Shown here one piece after another: positions 7,350 to 14,042 of a stretch of 15,697 nt of DNA (positions are counted from its first letter, which is position 1; every line of letters begins with the position of its first letter). A program made the position numbers and the translations under genes. The notes beneath the pieces are model-generated. The model searched no databases and had not been told where the DNA came from. It was given only the letters and a program-made list of their open reading frames with translations. This DNA is from Clostridia bacterium (GTDB taxonomy: Bacteria > Bacillota_A > Clostridia > Christensenellales > Aristaeellaceae). Location of the stretch: the NCBI GenBank assembly GCA_017397695.1, contig JAFQIF010000187.1, positions 1 to 15,697 of the forward strand, written 5' to 3'.

Positions 7350-8975
7350 TCATTCCAGCGGGCCCTCGTCAAAGGTCGTGTAGCCCTGAACGCGCAGCCT
7401 TCTGCCGCGCAGTCCCTCGCTCGTCATCTCCTCGATGCGTCTGTCCATCATTGCGATGCGCGCGCTGGCATAGGAATAAATGTTGTAGTTTTCCGAATAG
7501 CTGTTGGGGCGATTCCAGCGCACCGCATCGCGATAGAACGCGCCGGAATCGTTCAGCTCCGTGTTGTAGCGGTCAAGCAGCTGCCCGATATTCTCTTCGC
7601 TGAAGGCGCTTGCGCGCATTTCCTGCCAGATAGCTGCGAGCCTGTCGCGCACGATGCCGCCGCAATCCAGCGCCACCAGCCTGTCAAAGAGCGGGAACTC
7701 ATACCAGACCTCGGAATTCTCCTCGTCGTCACGTCCCCAGGATACATCCAGATCCCACGGCGCAAACAGATAGCGCCAGCCGTCGCCCTCGCGATGGGCA
7801 ATGATGTAAAGGTTGTTGTGCGTGTTGTCCGTCATGCCGCAGGCCTGTACGTAGAGCGTGTAGCGCAGCACGGAATCGATATCCAGCAGCCTGACCGCCT
7901 GCTCGCTGAAGAGCCTGTCGTCCTCCTGCGCGTACATCGCCAGATACGGCTCGATGCACGCATGGCCCGTCTCGCCCGAGGGCACATAGTGCTGCTCATA
8001 ATACATATTGCGGTGATCCTGAATCAGCGCCTTGTCGAACTCATGTACGCTGCGTCCCGCCAGGCGGTACAAGCCGTCCGTCGCCGCCGCATCCGCGCCA
8101 AGCCGCGAGATCTCCTGCGCATAATCAAAGGGCAGCATCATTACATAAACGCCCAGATATTCGTCGCCCGCGAAGACCTCGCAGTAGGTTGTGCCGCGCT
8201 CGCCGAAGGGCTCGCCCGCGTCGGCGATGCCGTTCCACAAATCCCAGCTGAGCTTATCGCGAATCAGCAGCTGATCCATCGAGCAGGCAATCAGAATGAA
8301 TTCATCCGTCTGACCCAGGATGGGCATCTCCTGCGTCGTCTTGCGCGTACCGTCGCTGTTTCTGGTGTATTCCACCTTGATGCCGTGCTTGGGGCGCATG
8401 CGCAGCGTTGTGTCACCGCGCTCATGCGCGCGCGCGTGCGCGCGCACGCCCGGTTCGCCCGCCTTGCTCACGGTCACCTCCACGGGGATATCCTCGTGCG
8501 GCAGCAGCATATCGCCATGCGTGTCAATCGTCACAATCGGCAGGCCCGTAAACACCAGATACGCATAGGAGAACTCCGTATCCGTATACGCCATGATCTG
8601 ATACTCGTAACCGTCGCGGATAGCGTCGGCGCACCAATCGTAGCCGTAATCGTCCACAAGCACCAATCGAACATCCTTCGCATCCGGCGCAGTCAGCCGG
8701 ATGTCCGGCCACGCATCGCTGTTTCCCATGCCCAGTGTGCAATAAAACGTGTTGCTTTCCGCGTCGTAGCCCAGCGCCTGACCATGATTTTCCAGCCTGG
8801 TGACCAGCGGCGCTTCGCTTTCCGTTCGCGCATCTTCGATCGCCCAGATCTCCTCGATCTCCATCACCGGTTCCACAACCGGCGCATACGGGGACGCACA
8901 GACCACAACAGCCCCCAGCAAGCCCAGCAGCAGCGCCATGCCTGCCAGAAGGCGCAGCCTCATAAATCGCTTCAT
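7350..8975 (-). CDS. CotH-3: CotH-family kinase-like protein, predicted surface-anchored
   Basis: 541 residues. The hydrophobic N-terminus (about 8-27) ends in CASPYAPVV; the shared module spans 39-145. Core motifs are HERGDTT (184-190), PKHGIKVEYTR (195-205), IRDKLSWD (238-245), YCEVFAGDEYLGVYVMMLPFD (264-284), MTDNTHNNLY (381-390) and PWDLDVSWG (406-414). Leu281 stands at the position held by Glu in CotH-5 and CotH-7. The tail after SYASARIAMMDRR resembles that of CotH-6. Although the frame is open upstream to 9170, the ATG at 8975 matches the paralogues' signal region and has AAGGAG about 10 bases upstream; the upstream part overlaps CotH-2 out of frame. A 27-base alternating purine-pyrimidine tract lies in the coding region near residues 176-184. 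A weak hairpin precedes this gene. Confidence 0.92.
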   Translation of the reverse strand: MKRFMRLRLLAGMALLLGLLGAVVVCASPYAPVVEPVMEIEEIWAIEDARTESEAPLVTRLENHGQALGYDAESNTFYCTLGMGNSDAWPDIRLTAPDAKDVRLVLVDDYGYDWCADAIRDGYEYQIMAYTDTEFSYAYLVFTGLPIVTIDTHGDMLLPHEDIPVEVTVSKAGEPGVRAHARAHERGDTTLRMRPKHGIKVEYTRNSDGTRKTTQEMPILGQTDEFILIACSMDQLLIRDKLSWDLWNGIADAGEPFGERGTTYCEVFAGDEYLGVYVMMLPFDYAQEISRLGADAAATDGLYRLAGRSVHEFDKALIQDHRNMYYEQHYVPSGETGHACIEPYLAMYAQEDDRLFSEQAVRLLDIDSVLRYTLYVQACGMTDNTHNNLYIIAHREGDGWRYLFAPWDLDVSWGRDDEENSEVWYEFPLFDRLVALDCGGIVRDRLAAIWQEMRASAFSEENIGQLLDRYNTELNDSGAFYRDAVRWNRPNSYSENYNIYSYASARIAMMDRRIEEMTSEGLRGRRLRVQGYTTFDEGPLE

Positions 8976-9000
8976 GTCCCCGTTTCTCCTTTCCGGCGAT

Positions 9001-9036
9001 ATGCCAAAGAAGGCGGAGCCAAATGCTGCCGCCTGA
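9001..9036 (-). terminator. Weak stem-loop between CotH-2 and CotH-3, possible attenuator
   Basis: About 10 bp after the CotH-2 stop, AGGCGG (9029-9034 as read on the minus strand) can pair with CCGCCT (9011-9016) around a 12-base loop, followed by TTCTTTGG. The stem is only 6 bp and the T run is broken, so at best a partial terminator. It sits in the longest gap of the array (68 bp) and at the border between the CotH-1/2 and CotH-3..7 subgroups. Confidence 0.35.
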
Positions 9037-9043
9037 TGGGTGA

Positions 9044-10756
9044 TTATTCCTGATGAATGGCGTTTTCGTGCGGCCAGAACTGGCTGAGCTGCCTGTCGAT
9101 GGTATTCAGATGCTCCATCGCAAAGCCGAGCACCTCGCCAAGGCTCAGCTCCTGCGCGCCGCCCTGCCATTTCTCCGTCTCGCGCAGGTACGCGCCGGAA
9201 CGGTTGATCATGTCCTCAAAATCCTGGAAGCGCGTGTACATCGCATCGTCAGAGACGATGGTCTGCCGCTTCTCATTCCAGATTTCCCACAGAATATCCT
9301 GTGCGCCGCCGATGTTCATATCCAGCATGCGCCAGGTCTGCTTATGATACAGGTTGATGATGTCGCTGTCTGAGCCAAACATTTGGGTAAACGCCATGTC
9401 CATGTCCCAGGGCGAGAGATGATAGACGAAATGATCGCCGTCGCGCAGAGCCCACATGTACACATTATTGAACACGTTGTCGTGGCCCAGGCCCGCCGCC
9501 TGCACATACAGGAAATACTCCAGCAGCTCGCGCACATCCGCCGTCTTCGCGCAGACCTCGGCAAAGGTTTCGTCATCGAGCAGCTTGCCCGCCTGATCGT
9601 TCATCAGCTCATACGGCTTAAAGCGGTCAAACGCCTTCTGGTTGAACTGGCCCTGCGGCGCATAGCGCAGCTCCGCCCAGAATTCAACCGTATCCATCCA
9701 GTCGGCACGCGGCTTATCGCCCTCGTTCACGGGCTTGATCACGCGCGCCACATAGTCCGTACCCAGATTGCCGCCCATGCGCACAATCTCGCTCTCTTCG
9801 TTGATGCGCTGCATCACCTGATAAAGGCCCACGTATTCGTCGTCGAGGAACACCTCGACCATCTGGCTCTGCTGGAGCATGAACGCTTTGCCGTCCGGGT
9901 TCCAGTCCCGCCACAGCTGCCAGGCCAGCTCGTTGCGCGAGCAGGTCGGATCCGCCGCATTGGCAATGAGCAGCCAGTCCGTATCTGCCGGCATGCCCAG
10001 CACGCTGCGCAGCGCCTTGTCGTCGCCCGTGGGCGTCATCTCGTGGAATTCCACGCGGAAGCTCCACTTCGGATATTCCTTCACAAATCCGCCGCCGCGC
10101 AGATGCACCCATGCGCCGGAATTGATCGCCTCATGATCCGCACTGGACACGGCAGCACGCGCAGGGATGTATTCCTCGCCCAGCGCCTCTTCTCCGCCGT
10201 GCACATGCAGCGTCACAATCGGCAGGCCGGTAAAGACCACGCCGAAATAGGCATATTGCGTATCGGTATACGCCATCAGCTCATAACGATAGCCGTCGCG
10301 GATGGCGTCGCTGCGGTAATCATAGGTGTAGTCATCGATCCAGGCTACGCGCAGGTTCTCTGCGCCTGCCGCGCCCTGCGCAAAGAGCGCAAGCTCCGGC
10401 CAGTCGCCTGTATCCTCCATGCCCAGCGTGCAGTAGAACGTATTGCTCTCGCGGTCAAAGCCCATTTCGCTCTGGCCATTGCGCATGCCGATCACCAGCG
10501 GCGTCTCCCAGCATTCCTCGCGCGTATCTTCGATTTCCCAGGCGTCCTCCAGCTCCATAACGGGCTCCACGGCCGCGTCCGCTTTCATCTGCGGGCTTTG
10601 GGCCAGCATGGCGAGCATGGGCTTCACCATGTGATCCGCATCGTTTGCGTCCACAGCGCCCTGCCCGCTGGAAAGCAGATGCGCAGCAGGCAGCAATACA
10701 GCGACCAGCAGCAATACCGCCAGTCCCGTGCCGATTATCTTTCTTCTCATGTGCAT
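9044..10756 (-). CDS. CotH-2: divergent CotH-family kinase-like protein, predicted surface-anchored
   Basis: 570 residues. MHMRRK is followed by a hydrophobic segment (about 7-29), then a linker of about 35 residues absent from CotH-3..7, then the shared module (67-179; IEDTRE, NTFYCTLGM, WIDDYTYDY, AYTDTQYAYFGVVFTGLP). Core motifs are HLRGGG (218-223), PKWSFRVEF (229-237), SRNELAWQ (273-280), VEVFLDDEYVGLYQVMQRIN (300-319), GHDNVFNNVY (424-433) and PWDMDMAF (449-456). WDxD and DN..NN remain, but the WG after WDxD and the RDxLSWD motif of CotH-3..7 are altered, and Gln316 replaces the Glu. The start at 10756 is preferred over 10762 and 10750. GGTGA lies six bases upstream, and the start region parallels that of CotH-1 base for base (GGTGA, six bases, ATGCACA). 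It follows CotH-1 after 30 bp. Confidence 0.9.
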   Translation of the reverse strand: MHMRRKIIGTGLAVLLLVAVLLPAAHLLSSGQGAVDANDADHMVKPMLAMLAQSPQMKADAAVEPVMELEDAWEIEDTREECWETPLVIGMRNGQSEMGFDRESNTFYCTLGMEDTGDWPELALFAQGAAGAENLRVAWIDDYTYDYRSDAIRDGYRYELMAYTDTQYAYFGVVFTGLPIVTLHVHGGEEALGEEYIPARAAVSSADHEAINSGAWVHLRGGGFVKEYPKWSFRVEFHEMTPTGDDKALRSVLGMPADTDWLLIANAADPTCSRNELAWQLWRDWNPDGKAFMLQQSQMVEVFLDDEYVGLYQVMQRINEESEIVRMGGNLGTDYVARVIKPVNEGDKPRADWMDTVEFWAELRYAPQGQFNQKAFDRFKPYELMNDQAGKLLDDETFAEVCAKTADVRELLEYFLYVQAAGLGHDNVFNNVYMWALRDGDHFVYHLSPWDMDMAFTQMFGSDSDIINLYHKQTWRMLDMNIGGAQDILWEIWNEKRQTIVSDDAMYTRFQDFEDMINRSGAYLRETEKWQGGAQELSLGEVLGFAMEHLNTIDRQLSQFWPHENAIHQE

Positions 10757-10786
10757 CTGCATTCACCCATCCGTTTCTGTGTTTAT

Positions 10787-12487
10787 TTATTGCTGTCCTT
10801 CAAGCGGCCAGCGCTCGTTCAAAGTGGTCTCTACGGTCCACATATGTTCAATTTCAAAGGTGAGAATCTGCGACAGATTCAGTTCATATGCGCCGCCGCG
10901 CCATTTATTCGCCTCGCGGCGATATGCACCGGACCCGTTGACATACTCCTGTACATCTATGATCCATTTTTCCAGTTCGGAATCCATGAGCACCGTTTCA
11001 CGCTTCTGCTTCCAGGTTTTCCACAGCTTCTCCCGCGCGCCTGCGACATCCAGATCCAGCAGCCGGGTGGGCAGCACCATGCGCTCCTCGTAATATGGAA
11101 TCACGGAGCCGTCCTCCAGATAGCCCGTCTCCTGCAGGCTCAGGTCCATATCCCACGGGGACACGCGGTACACAAAGCGGTCGCCCTCGCGGATATTCCA
11201 GATATAGAGATTGTTGAAAACATTATCGCCCAATCCGCATGCCTGCATAAACAGATAATACGAGATCATCGCATCCACATCCAGGCAGCGCTGTGCCAGT
11301 TCGGCAAATTCTGCATCACCGAGCCTGTTTTCTGTGCTCATGCTCAGGCGCGCATAGTCCTCAAAATCGTTGAACACGCGCATCGGATCGGCATAGGGCG
11401 AATAACGGCATTCCACAAAGAAGCCGGAATCGGCCGCATAGCTCATGTTCGGCCGTTCGTGCCGGTTGGTTTCGATGACCATACGCACAGCGCTGTCCGT
11501 TTTCAGGCTGCCGCCCATGCGCACAATCTCGCCTTCCACATCCACCGACGGCATCACCTGATAGATGCCCATGTACTCGTCGTCCACAAACAGCTCCGCA
11601 AGACGGCTTTCCAGCATCATCGGCGCGCCTTTCTCCGCGTTCCATCTGTTCCACAGATCGTAGCAGAGGTGATTGCGCACCGCCGTTTCCTCCTGCGCGT
11701 TGCTCAGCAGCAGCCAGTCCGTGCTCGGCTGCATGCCCAGCATGCTGTCTGCTTTCGCCTTGCCCTGGCCTTTGGCCTGCTCGTCGTGCAACTCCACGCG
11801 GTAGGAGAATTTGTCAATGCCCTTGTACACGCCGCCGCCTCGGATGTGCGTCAGCGCCGCCGATTCAACCGCCTCATGCTCCGCAGACGATACGCTCACG
11901 CGGGCAGGCACATAGCTTTCGCCCAACTCGCCGTCATAGCCTATATGCAGCGATACGATCGGCATGCCGGTGAAGATCAGGCCGATGTATTCGTACTGCG
12001 TATCCGTATAGGCCAGCAGCTCGTAGCGGTATTCGTCGCGCAGCGCATCCTCCGGATAGTCGTACGCATAGTCGTCGATCCAGGCCACCTGAACCGACTC
12101 CTGAGCGGCGCCTTCAGCAAAGAGCTCAATGACGGGCCAGTCGTCGCCGCAGTTCATGCCCAGCGTGCAGTAAAAGGTTCGCTCTTCCCGGTCATATCCC
12201 AGTACCGAATTGCCGCTTCGCATACGCTCAACCAGCGGCGTCTCCGCCTCATGGCGCGTATCCTCAATCGCCCACGCCTCTTCGATCGGCATCGGCGGCT
12301 GCACGGCAATGCTGCGGCGCGCATGCTCGTACTCGCGGTACTGATTCAGAGCTTCCACGATCATCCTGCCCTTTTCGGCATCCGGATCATCCTGGGGCAT
12401 GGACAGCAGATGTGACAGCGGCAGCAGGCAAAGCGCCAGCAGCAGGGCTGCCGCACCCGTGGCAATCACGCTTCTTCTCTTGTGCAT
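10787..12487 (-). CDS. CotH-1: divergent CotH-family kinase-like protein, predicted surface-anchored
   Basis: 566 residues, first of the seven paralogues. MHKRRS leads into a hydrophobic segment (about 7-29), a charged linker (31-65), and the shared module (67-177; IEEAWAIEDTR, RTFYCTLGM, WIDDYAYDY, AYTDTQYEYIGLIFTGMP). Core motifs are HIRGGG (214-219), DKFSYRVEL (225-233), VRNHLCYD (270-277), AELFVDDEYMGIYQVMPSVD (297-316), LGDNVFNNLY (419-428) and PWDMDLSLQE (444-453). WDxD and DN..NN are kept; the WG after WDxD is not, and Pro313 stands at the Glu position. It pairs with CotH-2 as a subgroup. AGGTGA lies six bases before the ATG. It begins 37 bp after dapH with no visible terminator between, so it is probably transcribed with the dap genes. 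Substrate unknown. Confidence 0.9.
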   Translation of the reverse strand: MHKRRSVIATGAAALLLALCLLPLSHLLSMPQDDPDAEKGRMIVEALNQYREYEHARRSIAVQPPMPIEEAWAIEDTRHEAETPLVERMRSGNSVLGYDREERTFYCTLGMNCGDDWPVIELFAEGAAQESVQVAWIDDYAYDYPEDALRDEYRYELLAYTDTQYEYIGLIFTGMPIVSLHIGYDGELGESYVPARVSVSSAEHEAVESAALTHIRGGGVYKGIDKFSYRVELHDEQAKGQGKAKADSMLGMQPSTDWLLLSNAQEETAVRNHLCYDLWNRWNAEKGAPMMLESRLAELFVDDEYMGIYQVMPSVDVEGEIVRMGGSLKTDSAVRMVIETNRHERPNMSYAADSGFFVECRYSPYADPMRVFNDFEDYARLSMSTENRLGDAEFAELAQRCLDVDAMISYYLFMQACGLGDNVFNNLYIWNIREGDRFVYRVSPWDMDLSLQETGYLEDGSVIPYYEERMVLPTRLLDLDVAGAREKLWKTWKQKRETVLMDSELEKWIIDVQEYVNGSGAYRREANKWRGGAYELNLSQILTFEIEHMWTVETTLNERWPLEGQQ

Positions 12488-12524
12488 CCGCTGTCACCTG
12501 CCCATGTTTTTTCTTTTGCGCGGC

Positions 12525-13217
12525 TTACAGCTCACGCAGCGCATCCACCAGCGCGGTCTTGGCGCTGGTCTTCTCGTCCTTCATCTTGATCACGCGCGCC
12601 GGCACGCCCGCGACAACCGCATTGTCCGGTACATCCTGCGTAACCACAGCGCCTGCCGCAACCACGGCGTTGTTGCCCACGCGCACACCCTCGATGATCA
12701 CGGCGTTCGCGCCGATCATCACGTTATCGCCCACGGTCACCGGCGTCGCGCTCGGCGGCTCTACCACGCCCGCAAGCACAGCGCCTGCGCCGACATGGCT
12801 GTTTTTACCCACGATCGCACGACCGCCCAGCACGGCGCCCATGTCGATCATCGTACCCTCGCCGATCACTGCACCGATGTTGATGATCGCGCCCATCATG
12901 ATCACCGCGCCGTCACCGATCTCCACGCGGTCGCGGATGATCGCGCCCGGCTCGATGCGCGCGCCGATATGCTTCATATCCAGCAGCGGCAGCGCGCTGT
13001 TGCGGCGGTCGTTCTCGATCACGATATCCTCGATTGCGTCCTTGTTGGCCGCAAGCACCGGCTCGATGTCGGCATAGTCGCCGATAACGACCATATCCGT
13101 GCCGGTAAACACGTGGCAGTTTTCAAAGGCAAGCGGCTTGCTCACCTTGATATAGGCCTTCACCGGCGTCTTCTTCTTCGCCGAGCGAATCGCCTCGATA
13201 ATCTCGTATGCATCCAT
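12525..13217 (-). CDS. dapH: 2,3,4,5-tetrahydropyridine-2,6-dicarboxylate N-acetyltransferase
   Basis: Transfers an acetyl group from acetyl-CoA to tetrahydrodipicolinate, the committed step of the acetylase branch of diaminopimelate/lysine synthesis (also called dapD in some annotations). The 230 residues match the DapH layout: an N-terminal alpha/beta domain (1 to about 80, with PVKAYIK and [14 protein letters not shown]), then a left-handed beta-helix of hexapeptide repeats (about 85-205). That helix carries [60 protein letters not shown] and ANAVIIEGV. It ends with [17 protein letters not shown], as in the Bacillus enzyme. The ATG at 13217 gives the family's MDAxEII start and has GGAGG 11 bases upstream; in-frame extension to 13292 would use a TTG and has no family support. 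It lies 105 bp after dapB. Presence of dapH implies N-acetyl rather than N-succinyl intermediates. Confidence 0.96.
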   Translation of the reverse strand: MDAYEIIEAIRSAKKKTPVKAYIKVSKPLAFENCHVFTGTDMVVIGDYADIEPVLAANKDAIEDIVIENDRRNSALPLLDMKHIGARIEPGAIIRDRVEIGDGAVIMMGAIINIGAVIGEGTMIDMGAVLGGRAIVGKNSHVGAGAVLAGVVEPPSATPVTVGDNVMIGANAVIIEGVRVGNNAVVAAGAVVTQDVPDNAVVAGVPARVIKMKDEKTSAKTALVDALREL

Positions 13218-13322
13218 CTTTTTGCTCACCCTCCGGGCTTGCTTCCAAGACGTATTCTTCGGGAATAAGGCCCTCGAATACTTCCTTAGCAAGCAGCATT
13301 TTTTCCTGATTCTTCAGCTTAT

Positions 13323-14042
13323 TTATTCTTGCGGGAACAGTACATCTTCCATATCGTACAGGCCCGGCTTCGCCTTGGCGGCAAAGGCCGCCGCCCGCAG
13401 TGCGCCCCGGGCGAAGATCTCGCGGCTGTCTGCCCTGTGGCGCAGCTCAATCTCCTCCATCCTGCCGAAGAAATGCACGCTGTGTTCGCCCACGACCGTT
13501 CCGCCGCGCAGCGCGTGCATGCCGATCTCGCGGCCGCGCTTTCCGGGTCTTCCCTCGCGTCCGTTCACCACAGCGTATTCGCCATGCGGATCGACGCTCG
13601 AAAGCAGCATCTTCGCCGTACCGCTGGGCGCGTCTTCTTTTTTGTTGTGATGCGTTTCGCTGATCTCGATGTCAAAATCTTCGCCCAGCGCCTCGGCAGC
13701 CATGCGCGCAAGGCGCACAAGCACGGTCACACCGGTGGAGAAATTGTTCGCCCAGACGATGGGAATCAGATCGCTTGCCGCGCGGATCGCGTCGCCCTGC
13801 TCGGCGGTCAGGCCTGTCGTGCCGATCACCAGCGGCAATCGCCTTGCAACCGCCTCCATGAGCACCATATCCAGATTGCCGGGATAGGAGAAATCGATCG
13901 CCGCATCCGCATTCGCAATCTCGCCCAGATGCGCATGGTCTCCCGGGCCGACAAAGCCCGCCACGCAGAAGTCGTCGCCCTGCGCGCAAACGCTCTCAAT
14001 CATCTTTCCCATTCGGCCATTGCCGATGACTGCCAGATTCAC
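13323..14042 (-). CDS. dapB: 4-hydroxy-tetrahydrodipicolinate reductase
   Basis: NAD(P)H-dependent reductase that converts the DapA product to tetrahydrodipicolinate. 239 residues, slightly short for the family. The Rossmann nucleotide-binding motif GNGRMG lies at 7-12, GTTG at 74-77, ANNFSTGV at 98-105, and the catalytic and substrate-binding stretch ETHHNKKEDAPSGTA at 129-143 (His131/His132, Lys135). The start is a GTG at 14042 that overlaps the dapA TGA by 4 bp (GTGA), with GGAGGT six bases upstream. A longer reading from 14099 would put 19 non-family residues, overlapping dapA out of frame, before the Rossmann motif. The overlap makes translational coupling with dapA likely. The gene acts in the cytosol, second of three consecutive dap genes. 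Confidence 0.96.
   Translation of the reverse strand: MNLAVIGNGRMGKMIESVCAQGDDFCVAGFVGPGDHAHLGEIANADAAIDFSYPGNLDMVLMEAVARRLPLVIGTTGLTAEQGDAIRAASDLIPIVWANNFSTGVTVLVRLARMAAEALGEDFDIEISETHHNKKEDAPSGTAKMLLSSVDPHGEYAVVNGREGRPGKRGREIGMHALRGGTVVGEHSVHFFGRMEEIELRHRADSREIFARGALRAAAFAAKAKPGLYDMEDVLFPQE

Noticed and set aside
8976..9170. N-terminal extension of CotH-3 to an ATG at 9170
   Set aside because: The extra 65 residues overlap the end of CotH-2 in another frame, lack similarity to the paralogues, and would bury the signal segment. A ribosome binding site fits the ATG at 8975.
9383..12415. A 1010-codon open frame on the plus strand
   Set aside because: It lies exactly antisense to CotH-2 and most of CotH-1. 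Similar long antisense frames lie opposite the other CotH genes. Its sequence is rich in His, Arg and Ile and shows no motif, start context or ribosome binding site. It is a by-product of codon use in GC-rich genes.
13218..13292. N-terminal extension of dapH to a TTG at 13292
   Set aside because: The family start MDAxEII begins at 13217 with a GGAGG upstream; the extension has no family resemblance.
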